NCBI GenBank assembly: GCA_014762645.1
Contig: JABURP010000041.1
Coordinates: forward strand, 1-64,000
Origin: Crocinitomicaceae bacterium
GTDB taxonomy: Bacteria; Bacteroidota; Bacteroidia; Flavobacteriales_D; Crocinitomicaceae
Direction: 5' to 3'
DNA: 64,000 bases
Positions 1 through 9,778 of the stretch are shown here, piece after piece (position 1 is the stretch's first letter; each line of letters opens with the position of its first letter). The position numbers and the translations under genes are program-made. The notes beneath the pieces were generated by a model, which was given only the letters and a program-made list of their open reading frames with translations, ran no database searches and had not been told where the DNA came from.

Positions 1-12
1 TATAAGAGACAG
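1..12. other. Residual Nextera/Tn5 mosaic-end adapter sequence (TATAAGAGACAG)
   Basis: Exact match to the last 12 nt of the Tn5 mosaic end AGATGTGTATAAGAGACAG; it interrupts the aconitase reading frame at the contig edge. Confidence 0.93.
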
Positions 13-2207
13 GTATGGTTCAATTCCATTGTGTCTTTCGAACCATCTCCGTGCTCAACTTCTAAGGTAAGTGGTTTTCCTTCTGCAAATTCAGATAGAT
101 CAATAAAGTTAAATGTATCGTCCTCCTGAATTTTATCGTAGTCGCTTTCATTGGCAAAAGTCAATCCTAACATTCCTTGTTTCTTAAGGTTAGTTTCATG
201 AATTCTTGCGAATGACTTTACAATAACTGCGACCACACCAAGATGTCTCGGCTCCATTGCAGCATGCTCACGAGATGAACCTTCCCCATAATTGTGATCA
301 CCAACTACCACAGTTGGAATTCCGGCAGCTTTGTAGGCTCTTGCCGTGGCAGGAACTTCACCGTACTCTCCAGTAAGTTGATTTTTCACTTTATTGGACT
401 CCATATTAAAGGCGTTCGTAGCACCAATTAACAGGTTGTTTGAAATATTATCCAGGTGTCCGCGATATTTTAACCAGGGACCAGCCATGGAGATATGGTC
501 TGTGGTACATTTACCATGTGCTTTAATCAATAATTTAGCACCTGTTATGTTTTGACCATCCCACGCTTTGAAAGGAGTCAATAATTGCAATCTATCTGAA
601 TTAGGGTCAACTTTTACTTCAATTCCACTTCCATCAATAGAAGGAGCCTGGTATCCATTATCCTCAACATCAAATCCTTTTGGAGGTAATTCAATTCCTG
701 TTGGATCAGCCAACATCACTTCTTCCCCGTCCTTATTGACCAGTTTATCTGTCATTGGATTGAAATCAAGTTTACCGGCAATGGCAACTGCAGCCACCAT
801 TTCAGGTGAGGTTACAAATGCCATGGTATTTGGGTTTCCATCCGCACGTTTCTTGAAATTACGGTTGAATGAGTGTACAATTGAGTTCACTTCCTCTTTA
901 TCAGCTCCTTCTCTATCCCACTGACCAATACATGGTCCACAAGCATTTGTAAAGATTCGGATATTTTCTGCTCTTCCAAATATATCGAAGAGTCCATCTC
1001 TTTCTGCTGTAAAGCGCACTTGTTCAGAACCAGGGTTTATACCTAACTCTGACTTCACTTCAAGTCCTTTATCGGTTGCATCTTTAATGATTGAAGCAGC
1101 TCTTGTAAGGTCTTCGTATGAAGAGTTCGTACAGGAACCAATCAGTGCCCATTCAATTTCCGTTGGCCAATCATTTTTAGCTGCAGCTTCTTTCATTTCC
1201 TGGACAGGCGTGGCCAAATCCGGAGTAAAAGGACCATTTAAGTGAGGTTGTAACTCGCTTAAGTTGATCTCAATTACCTGATCAAAGTATTTTTCGGGGT
1301 TTGCATACACTTCAGGATCTCCTGTAAGATGTTCAGCAACTTTATCCGCAGCTTCAACCACATCAGCTCTATCGGTTGCATTTAGGTAACGTCTCATGGA
1401 ATCATCATAGCCAAACGTTGATGTCGTGGCTCCTATCTCAGCTCCCATGTTGCATATAGTTCCTTTACCTGTTGCTGAAAGTGATTGTGCTCCTTCTCCA
1501 AAATATTCTACGATCGCGCCGGTTCCACCTTTTACGGTTAGAATACCTGCCACTTTCAGAATAACATCTTTTGGTGCGGTCCATCCACTCAATTTACCGG
1601 TAAGTTTTACACCGATTAGTTTTGGGAATTTAAGTTCCCACGGCATTCCGGCCATAACGTCCACTGCGTCAGCTCCACCTACACCTATAGCTACCATTCC
1701 AAGACCACCGGCATTCACCGTGTGTGAATCCGTTCCGATCATCATTCCACCCGGAAAGGCATAGTTTTCCAGCACTACCTGATGAATAATTCCGGCTCCA
1801 GGTTTCCAGAATCCGATTCCGTATTTATCACAAACGGAGGCAAGAAAGTCAAAAACTTCACCATTCGTATGTTTAGATCTCTCCAAGTCTTCTTTAGCGC
1901 CATCCTTTGCCAGGATTAAGTGATCTGCGTGTGCAGTAGAAGGTACTGCGACCTTCTCTTTTCCAGCCTGCATAAACTGCAATAAAGCCATTTGGGCTGT
2001 TGCATCCTGCATAGCTACTCTGTCCGGCTTGAAATCGACGTAAGACTTTCCTCTTTCATAAGGTTTTGTTACAGGATTATCCCATAAATGAGCATATAGT
2101 ATTTTTTCAGCAAGGGTGAGAGGTTTATTAACAACTTCTCGAGCTTTTGCTATTCGCTCGGGATATCTTGCGTAAACCTCTTTGATCATTTCAATGTCAA
2201 ACGCCAT
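13..2207 (-). CDS. Aconitate hydratase, C-terminus truncated by contig edge
   Basis: Reverse-strand translation from ATG at 2207: [43 protein letters not shown]...; contains [25 protein letters not shown] and [17 protein letters not shown]. Ends in ...ELNHT just before the adapter. Absent from the ORF track because it has no stop in the window. Confidence 0.96.
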
Positions 2208-2331
2208 AGATTATAATTTATATAGTTAGTTCCGAAATTTTTCGGATTGGGCCTACGAATTTAACCAATCGTACGCCTAATTCAAAAAATGATACCTAGT
2301 TTTAAGCCTAAATAATAGAAATCCCTGATAA

Positions 2332-2760
2332 ATGGAGCATTTTGAGAGATTATTAAAAATGTACGCATTAGCACCAATCCACGATTTTTACGAGAATATC
2401 AGCATGGAACTACAACCAAAGAAAGCAGAAATTACACTGCCAATAGACAAACGCTATTTCCACGCTGCTATGTCCGCACATGGTTCAGTCTACTTTAAAT
2501 TACTGGATGATGCTGCGTATTTTGCCTGCCAAACGGAAATCAGGGATTTTTTCATTGTGACAACATCTTTTCATATTGAATTATTGCGGCCAATTACCGG
2601 TGGAACAATAAAAGCTGTAGGAGAAATGGAATTTGAATCCAAACAAATGTTTACGGCTTCTTCAAAATTGTATGATGAAAAGAATAGATTAGTGGGTACC
2701 GGCAGAGGTCAGTTCTTGAAAAGTGCTCTTCCTATAACAGAAGTTGACGGATATCGATAA
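2332..2760 (+). CDS. PaaI-family (hotdog fold) thioesterase
   Basis: 142 aa; hotdog pattern FHAAMSAHGSVYFKLLDDAAYFAC...TTSFHIELLRPITGG. Confidence 0.8.
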   Translation: MEHFERLLKMYALAPIHDFYENISMELQPKKAEITLPIDKRYFHAAMSAHGSVYFKLLDDAAYFACQTEIRDFFIVTTSFHIELLRPITGGTIKAVGEMEFESKQMFTASSKLYDEKNRLVGTGRGQFLKSALPITEVDGYR

Positions 2761-2790
2761 AGCAGTAACTTACTCACCATCAAGGCTTAA

Positions 2791-3474
2791 TCAATAGAAC
2801 CAATTGACCATAATCAGTGAGCAGTAGAAGTCTTGCGACTCATAAAACCTAAAGCTCACGATAGACCTCAAATCTTCTGAATCATACTCCAGAGATATAA
2901 TCTCAAGGCCTTCTTCATCCTCCAAAGTTTCTTCTTTTGTGGGATCTCCCAGTATCTTTTTAACTTCTTTCGGCTTCATTCCCAGCCATTTAGTGTCACA
3001 TTCACGGAGATTATACTGCTCAGACACCGCTTCTACATCTGATTCAAAATACTGTACAAAGCTGGTTACTTCAAGAAAGATAGTTTCGATCAAACCTGTT
3101 CTCCCGTTGCACCAAACAGAGAAAGGTACTCGTTCTACTTCTTTATAATTGTACACAAATGCGGAAGAATCGTCAGAATACTGACCACCATTGCTTTTAC
3201 CTAAAATGCTATCTAGCGCTAATTCATTTGCACCGTAAGGGATTCCAATAAAATTGGTCCAGTCATCAACGGTTTCCTTTTCACACTTTTCAGGATCAAA
3301 ATCAATGACCTTATCTGTTACAACGTTGGTTACCAGGCGTTCTTCTTTAGGTTTGCCATCTTCGTCTTTAGCGATAACTGAGCTGTTTTCGGTATCTTCA
3401 TTAGCGGTTCCACCACATGAAAACATGGCTAAAACAAAAGCGAACATTGCAAAAATCCCCATATACTTTTTCAT
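2791..3474 (-). CDS. Putative lipoprotein of unknown function
   Basis: 227 aa with a lipobox-like signal (MKKYMGIFAMFAFVLAMFSCGG). Confidence 0.75.
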   Translation of the reverse strand: MKKYMGIFAMFAFVLAMFSCGGTANEDTENSSVIAKDEDGKPKEERLVTNVVTDKVIDFDPEKCEKETVDDWTNFIGIPYGANELALDSILGKSNGGQYSDDSSAFVYNYKEVERVPFSVWCNGRTGLIETIFLEVTSFVQYFESDVEAVSEQYNLRECDTKWLGMKPKEVKKILGDPTKEETLEDEEGLEIISLEYDSEDLRSIVSFRFYESQDFYCSLIMVNWFY

Positions 3475-3673
3475 TTGAATCCGTTGTCTTTACTGTAAAA
3501 ATAGCATATTGTAACATATCAAAGTTACTTTTTTCAAAAATTTGACATTCACGTATTACAGTATATGGCACTATTTCAACCATTCAATAAGTAAATACGT
3601 GTATACAGTCAAGATGAACGTTTCGGCATACTAATTGTATTACCTTATAGTAGAAATCGAAAAAACAAACATT

Positions 3674-3796
3674 ATGTTATCAGCTCCTCTAACAAAACCA
3701 ATCAAGAAGAACAAATTGAGTATTGATACGAATTTATTGAACCTTGGCGGTAAGATTCTGTTGACAGAACTGATCACCAATGTTAAAAAGGATTAG
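3674..3796 (+). CDS. Candidate 40-aa small ORF
   Basis: ATG..TAG reading MLSAPLTKPIKKNKLSIDTNLLNLGGKILLTELITNVKKD; overlaps the 3' end of the convergent SDR gene by 14 bp. Below the ORF-track length cutoff. Confidence 0.35.
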   Translation: MLSAPLTKPIKKNKLSIDTNLLNLGGKILLTELITNVKKD

Positions 3797-4502
3797 TTGC
3801 AAAGACGGATACCTCTGGTATAAATCCCCTTGTATCCATTTTCAAAGCAGCTATTAATACGTCAGCAATTTCTTGTGGCGTGAGTTTATTCTCTACCAAT
3901 TCTTTCTCTTTGCGATCTTCCTGTCCAAACGCCGTCGGCACTTCACTTGGATTAATCTGAATAACCCGTACATTATATGGTCGCAACTCTGCCTGCCAAC
4001 ACTGTGTAAGTGATCTTAAAGCAAATTTAGAAGACGAGTATATTGACCCCTCTTTATAACCTTTTAGTGAAGCCGTTGAAGCAATATTCACTATTGTACC
4101 ATGGTTTTGACTCTTAAAAATCGGGACAACCTTAGCGGCTAACATAGTAGCTCCGAATACATTTACCTCATATACTTCCCTCATTTTATCCCGGGTGATC
4201 TCCTCCAGGGGTAAACGACCTCCAATTCCTGCATTATTAATGATACCGTCAATCTTGCCAAACTTATCCAATGTAAATTGGATCAGTTTATCCAGTTCTT
4301 CATCAATTGTAACGTCTGTGTGACACCACAAACAATTTGCTCCCAAATCTGAGGCTACGTTCTTTAGCTTCTCTAAATCACGCCCTGTAATAACAACATT
4401 AGCCAGATTCAAGACCAATTCGTGCGCAAAAGCCTTACCCAAACCCGAACTACCTCCGGTTAGGATGTAAACTTTTCCCGCAATTGCTGACTTATTATCC
4501 AT
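3783..4502 (-). CDS. Short-chain dehydrogenase/reductase (SDR) family oxidoreductase
   Basis: TGGSSGLGKAFA nucleotide-binding motif, NNAG, YSSSK catalytic motif. Confidence 0.92.
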   Translation of the reverse strand: MDNKSAIAGKVYILTGGSSGLGKAFAHELVLNLANVVITGRDLEKLKNVASDLGANCLWCHTDVTIDEELDKLIQFTLDKFGKIDGIINNAGIGGRLPLEEITRDKMREVYEVNVFGATMLAAKVVPIFKSQNHGTIVNIASTASLKGYKEGSIYSSSKFALRSLTQCWQAELRPYNVRVIQINPSEVPTAFGQEDRKEKELVENKLTPQEIADVLIAALKMDTRGFIPEVSVFATNPF

Positions 4503-4504
4503 AA

Positions 4505-6994
4505 TTAAATTCCAAATCCTTCACCACCGCCTTCACCGTTCCAATTCCTTTTTCTTTGATTCCGGTCCTGATTTCCAAACCGATACCCAAAGGTAAGCAT
4601 TACTCGTCTTGATTGCCACTTGTATTTTCCACTACTTACAAACACCCCAGGTTGACTTGTCTCATACGCAAACCATCTGGTATTGAAAACATCAGAAAAT
4701 TTCAGGTTCAAATACATTTTATCCTTATAAAATGAATATTTCACGGCGGCATCCATGCCATACATTGGTTGTGACAATCCTTGCGCAAGGATAATAGGAG
4801 AACGATAATATCCAGTGAGCTGTGCGGTCCAACCTTTTTCAAATGTGAATGTATTTTGTATACGTGAAGACCATGAGAAACCTGAATTATTGAGGTCAGC
4901 ATCACCGGATGTACTGTTTAAAAATGTTTGTGAGAAATTCCCCGTTAGCATCATTCTCCACCATTTGTATGGTCGGTAAATAGCCACACCTTCTACCCCA
5001 TAAAAATGTCCGATATCTAAATTTTGCCAACTCACGGTTGCCACACCATTTGAATCAACATTTTTAACGCGTTGGATCAAATCGGTCATAAGGCGGTAAT
5101 ACATGGATGCTGTTAGGGTTAACTTTTTACTGTACTGGCCATATCCAATCTCCACACTGTTTATGTATTCAGGATTTAATTCCGGATTTCCTACGCGCAG
5201 GTTATACGGGTCAGAGTATCTGGAAAATGGGTTAATCGCATGCATGTGTGGTCGGTTTACTCTTCTGGAATAACTCAAAGTAAGTTCTGAAGATTTTGAA
5301 AGTGGTTTTGTCATGTGAACTGAAGGATAAAAACTAAAGTACTGATTGGTATAATCCGTTGAATCATTATCCAACTGCCCCAAAACAAATACCTGCTCTA
5401 ATCGCATTCCTACCTGAAATTTGAATTTTTTCCATTCTTTGCCATAAATACCATAAACAGCATGCACCTGTTCGTTGTAACTAAAGCGATTATTTAAACT
5501 ATCGTCAACATTGCCATTTGTAGACTGAAAATAACTTTCCCGGATATCCCTAAAGGTAGATTTTGCTCCCGCTTCTATCTTTCCATTTTCTATGGGATGA
5601 TAGTAATCAACCTGAACATTGCTAATGTTGTTACCTCCTCCTGTTCGGACATATTGGTCCAAATAATTCTCTTCAGTAATGGTATTGGTAACCGGATCAA
5701 ACTGGTTTTCTGTATAGACACCTTCTGATACATCTCCACCAGCAGAGTATTGCGCATTCAATTCAAGACTTTGCCCTTGTTTTTTCATTTTCCATTCATA
5801 ATAAAATGAACCGTCATATCCGTTTCGAATGGAAGGGTCATTACTCAGACGTTGCCATTTATCGTATAACCCAGAGTCATTATATTCTCTATAGATCATA
5901 TTTCCTGTTCGGTCATTATCTGAAATATTGGCGGTAAATGAAAAGCCCATATTGTGGTTTTTATGGAGATAAAAATCCATTCCACCTTTAAACATATCAC
6001 TTGATTTCATGTGGGTTCCAGACCGGTCCTGTTCAAGTTTATCATAAACGTCATTATACCAGGTTTCATTGGTCGAATTAAAATTGCGGTAACCTTCGTA
6101 ATGCCGGCGGCTATATCCTCCATAAATATTAAAGTACTTATTTCGGTAAGCCAGGTTGGCATTGAGGTTATAATTAATTCCCAACAGGTTGTCATACGTA
6201 TCAAGACTGTCCCAGTGTATACCATTTTCAAGGCTGAGATCAACATTGCCATTAAAACCTTTCAGTTTATTCTTTTTCAATACGATATTGATGATTCCTG
6301 ACATTCCATCCGGATCGTATTTAGCGGATGGATTTGTGATTACTTCAATACTTTCAATAGCACTTGCCGGGATAGATTCAAGTGCACCTTGTCTACCACC
6401 ACCCGTCAATGAAGAGGGTCTTCCATCAATAAGTATAGTAACGTTTGCACTTCCTCTCAAACTGACATTTCCCTCCATATCTACCGTCACTGAAGGCACA
6501 TTTTCCAGGGCGTCTAATGCTGTTCCGCCTTGTGCAGTAAGCTGTTTTTCAACATTAAATATTTTTCGATCTATTTGAACCTGAAGCTCGCCCGTTTCAT
6601 GAACTACTTCTACTTCATTTAATAAGTCTTTGTCTTTTTCCAGTGAGATTGTGCCTAAATCTGTTTCGGGTCTTTTAGGAAAGAAAAACAGTGAATCCTT
6701 ATAGAATGTCTGGTATCCAAATGAAGTGATTTTAGCAATATAAGCACCAACTGGAATTTCATCTATTCGAAAAGTACCATTTTCTGTAGATAAGCCGCCA
6801 GTTACAATTGAGCTATCTCTTCTGTTCAATAGCACAATTTTAGCGAAACCAATATTTTCACCGCTTGCCTTATCGGTTATATGACCTGTCAGAACTCCTA
6901 TTTTAGGACGTTCACCTTTGTATCCTCCTCCAGGAGGCTGAGCAAATGAGATAATGGAAAACAGTGCTGCTATTAAAAGTAGTGTGTAGTTCAT
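4505..6994 (-). CDS. TonB-dependent receptor / outer membrane beta-barrel protein with carboxypeptidase-regulatory-like N-terminal domain
   Basis: 829 aa; signal peptide, CarboxypepD_reg-like repeat, plug (GGTALDALENVPSVTVDMEGNVSLRGSANVTILIDGRPSSL), barrel ending in aromatic-rich strands. Confidence 0.93.
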   Translation of the reverse strand: MNYTLLLIAALFSIISFAQPPGGGYKGERPKIGVLTGHITDKASGENIGFAKIVLLNRRDSSIVTGGLSTENGTFRIDEIPVGAYIAKITSFGYQTFYKDSLFFFPKRPETDLGTISLEKDKDLLNEVEVVHETGELQVQIDRKIFNVEKQLTAQGGTALDALENVPSVTVDMEGNVSLRGSANVTILIDGRPSSLTGGGRQGALESIPASAIESIEVITNPSAKYDPDGMSGIINIVLKKNKLKGFNGNVDLSLENGIHWDSLDTYDNLLGINYNLNANLAYRNKYFNIYGGYSRRHYEGYRNFNSTNETWYNDVYDKLEQDRSGTHMKSSDMFKGGMDFYLHKNHNMGFSFTANISDNDRTGNMIYREYNDSGLYDKWQRLSNDPSIRNGYDGSFYYEWKMKKQGQSLELNAQYSAGGDVSEGVYTENQFDPVTNTITEENYLDQYVRTGGGNNISNVQVDYYHPIENGKIEAGAKSTFRDIRESYFQSTNGNVDDSLNNRFSYNEQVHAVYGIYGKEWKKFKFQVGMRLEQVFVLGQLDNDSTDYTNQYFSFYPSVHMTKPLSKSSELTLSYSRRVNRPHMHAINPFSRYSDPYNLRVGNPELNPEYINSVEIGYGQYSKKLTLTASMYYRLMTDLIQRVKNVDSNGVATVSWQNLDIGHFYGVEGVAIYRPYKWWRMMLTGNFSQTFLNSTSGDADLNNSGFSWSSRIQNTFTFEKGWTAQLTGYYRSPIILAQGLSQPMYGMDAAVKYSFYKDKMYLNLKFSDVFNTRWFAYETSQPGVFVSSGKYKWQSRRVMLTFGYRFGNQDRNQRKRNWNGEGGGEGFGI

Positions 6995-7242
6995 AGAATT
7001 AAATTCGGTACAAAATTAAGTCTAATTAAAGGGGTATAGACTAAATCTTATATGAAAGGTTTAATTTTGATTATAAATCAACTTATTACACTGGCAAGTA
7101 AAGTTTTCAGGAACTTGTACTGCTACATAAAAGGACATTGATCTAAATTTTTCTTAACTTATTAGTTGCCAGATTTTAGGCAAAAAAACGATAAAAAAAG
7201 AGCAAAAATTGCTATCTTTAGGCCACTAAATTTGGATGATAA

Positions 7243-9651
7243 ATGGCGGAACAGGAAGAAGTTTTGAGCGCAACAGATAAGAAATATATTTCAGAAGTAT
7301 TAGAGGATTATAAATTAGCACGTATATCAAGAGAGGCTTCACTTCTGGGAAGAAGAGAAGTTTTAGGAGGCAAAGCTAAATTCGGAATATTTGGAGACGG
7401 GAAAGAAGTATCTCAGATTGCTATGGCCAAACAATTCCAAAATGGGGATTTCCGATCAGGATACTACCGCGACCAAACATTTATGATGGCCATTGGCTGT
7501 CTTACTGTCAAAGAATATTTTGCAGCACTTTATGCGCATACGGATGTAGAAAAAGAACCTGCATCTGCAGGACGTCAAATGGGTGGACATTATTCAACCC
7601 GTAGTTTAAATCCAGATGGTAGTTGGAAAGACCTGATGAAACAGAAAAACAGTTCTTCGGATGTTTCTCCTACCGGTTCGCAAATGCCACGATTGGTTGG
7701 ATTGGCACTGGCTTCCAAAGTTTACAAGCAAAATAAAGAACTACATTCCATGAAAAGTTTCACCAATAAAGGAAATGAAGTTGCCTTTGGAACAATTGGT
7801 GATGCCTCTACCTCGGAAGGTTTGTTTTGGGAATCGATTAACGCCGCTGGGGTATTGCAGGTTCCTTTTGCCTTATCGGTTTGGGATGACGGTTATGGAA
7901 TTTCTGTTCCTAAAAAATATCAGACTACTACCGGAAGCATATCACAGGCTTTATCCGGAATGCAACGCACAGATGATCACTCCGGTTATGAAATCTTTAA
8001 AACCAAAGGTTGGGATTACCCACACCTGTGTGAGACATACGAAAAGGCTATAAAGCTATGCCGTGAAGAACACGTTCCGGTATTGATCCACGTTGAAGAG
8101 GTGAATCAACCTCAGGGACATTCAACTTCCGGATCACACGAAAGGTACAAGTCAGAGGAACGTTTGAAGTGGGAATCTGAAATGGATTGTATCGAGAAAT
8201 TCAAGGAGTTTATCATATCAGCAGAAATTGCAACCGAAGAGGAACTCAATGCTCTCGATAAAGAGGCTAAAAAGCATGTGCGTGAGCAGAAAGGCGAGGC
8301 ATGGAGAGAATTTCAGGAATTGATAAACGAAGACCTCAATACAGCACTGGAACTAATGAACGCCATGGCTAAAGAAAGCTCAAATGGTGTTTTTATTGAA
8401 AAAGTAGCTGAAGACCTGAAAAAAACAATGGGTCCGATTAAAAAGGACATCTTCTCTTCTACTTATCAGGCACTCAAATATATGCGCGGTGAAAATTCGC
8501 CGGCAAAAAAGAGTATGATCGAATGGTTGGAAGAAAAAGAGGAGGAGAATCTGGATATGTATTCTTCCCACCTCTATTCCGAAGCTGACGATTCTGTACT
8601 CAATATTGATGAAGTAGCGCCAGTGTATGAGGACGAAGAGATGACAGATGGACGGATCATATTGAGAGACAATTTTGATGCAATCTTCAATAAGTATCCG
8701 GAAGTTTTAACCTATGGTGAAGATGTTGGTAAGATAGGTGGAGTGAACCAAAGTATGGAAGGCATGCAGGAAAAGTTTGGTGAACTTCGCGTTAGTGACA
8801 CCGGAATTCGTGAGTGCACCATAATTGGTCAGGGGATTGGAATGGCCATGAGAGGATTGCGACCTATCGCAGAAATTCAGTACCTGGATTATCTTTTATA
8901 TGCCATCCAGATCATGTCAGATGACCTTGCAACTGTTCAATACCGAACCAAAGGTGGGCAAAAAGCTCCGCTGATCATTCGTACAAGAGGGCACCGTTTA
9001 GAAGGAATTTGGCATTCAGGATCTCCAATGGGAATGATCATCAATGCATTGAGAGGAATGTATGTCTGTGTACCGAGAAATATGACCAAAGCGGCCGGAA
9101 TGTACAATACCTTATTAGCATCTGATGAACCCGCGCTGGTAATAGAATGTCTTAACGGATATAGAAAAAAAGAACGCGTTCCTTCAAATTACGGTGAATT
9201 CCGTGAACCACTTGGTAAAATAGAAGTGGTTAAAGAAGGAACAGATGTGACCGTCGTGTCTTATGGATCTACTTTTAACATTTGTGAAGAAGTAGCGCAA
9301 CAATTACTTGAAGTAGGAATTTCTGTGGAGCTGATAGATGTACAAACCTTGATTCCATTTGACTTGGACCACGACATTGTACGCTCCCTTGAAAAAACCA
9401 ACCGACTTGTAATTGTAGATGAAGATGTTTCCAGTGGTGCATCTGCTTATATCCTGGATCAGATTCTGGTTAAACAAGAAGGGTACTACTACCTGGATTC
9501 AAAGCCCGTAACTATTTCATCTAAAGATCACCGCCCTGCTTACGGGACAGATGGAGATTACTTCTCTAAACCTAACGCAGAACAAATTTTTGACGGAATC
9601 TACAACGTTATGAGTGAAGCCGACCCGGAGAATTATCCGAGGATTAAGTGA
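7243..9651 (+). CDS. Fused alpha/beta E1 component of 2-oxoacid (pyruvate/2-oxoisovalerate-type) dehydrogenase
   Basis: 802 aa; N-terminal E1-alpha (GDASTSEGLFWESINAAGVLQVPF) and C-terminal E1-beta (GEDVGKIGGVNQSMEGMQEKFG...DTGIRECTIIGQGIGMAMRGLRPIAEIQ) in one frame. Confidence 0.93.
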   Translation: MAEQEEVLSATDKKYISEVLEDYKLARISREASLLGRREVLGGKAKFGIFGDGKEVSQIAMAKQFQNGDFRSGYYRDQTFMMAIGCLTVKEYFAALYAHTDVEKEPASAGRQMGGHYSTRSLNPDGSWKDLMKQKNSSSDVSPTGSQMPRLVGLALASKVYKQNKELHSMKSFTNKGNEVAFGTIGDASTSEGLFWESINAAGVLQVPFALSVWDDGYGISVPKKYQTTTGSISQALSGMQRTDDHSGYEIFKTKGWDYPHLCETYEKAIKLCREEHVPVLIHVEEVNQPQGHSTSGSHERYKSEERLKWESEMDCIEKFKEFIISAEIATEEELNALDKEAKKHVREQKGEAWREFQELINEDLNTALELMNAMAKESSNGVFIEKVAEDLKKTMGPIKKDIFSSTYQALKYMRGENSPAKKSMIEWLEEKEEENLDMYSSHLYSEADDSVLNIDEVAPVYEDEEMTDGRIILRDNFDAIFNKYPEVLTYGEDVGKIGGVNQSMEGMQEKFGELRVSDTGIRECTIIGQGIGMAMRGLRPIAEIQYLDYLLYAIQIMSDDLATVQYRTKGGQKAPLIIRTRGHRLEGIWHSGSPMGMIINALRGMYVCVPRNMTKAAGMYNTLLASDEPALVIECLNGYRKKERVPSNYGEFREPLGKIEVVKEGTDVTVVSYGSTFNICEEVAQQLLEVGISVELIDVQTLIPFDLDHDIVRSLEKTNRLVIVDEDVSSGASAYILDQILVKQEGYYYLDSKPVTISSKDHRPAYGTDGDYFSKPNAEQIFDGIYNVMSEADPENYPRIK

Positions 9652-9761
9652 TCTTATTCTTTATCTTTTGTTGGTCACCCTGGATATAGCGCCAAATAAT
9701 CAGGCAGACAAACCATTGAATCAGTAGATTTTAGAGATTCAAATTATATTTCTAAATTGTA

Positions 9762-9776
9762 GTCAAAATTTTTGAC
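9762..9776 (+). promoter_or_regulatory. Short perfect hairpin abutting the start codon
   Basis: GTCAAA-ATT-TTTGAC immediately 5' of ATG 9779. Confidence 0.4.
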
Positions 9777-9778
9777 TT

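Noticed and set aside
568-1764. Two + strand ORFs at the left edge
   Set aside because: Antisense to aconitase, whose motifs on the minus strand are unambiguous; the track only lacks it because its stop lies outside the window.
3674-3796. RiPP precursor interpretation of the 40-aa ORF
   Set aside because: No Cys/Ser-rich core, no recognisable cleavage motif followed by a modifiable core, and no modification enzyme or dedicated exporter adjacent.
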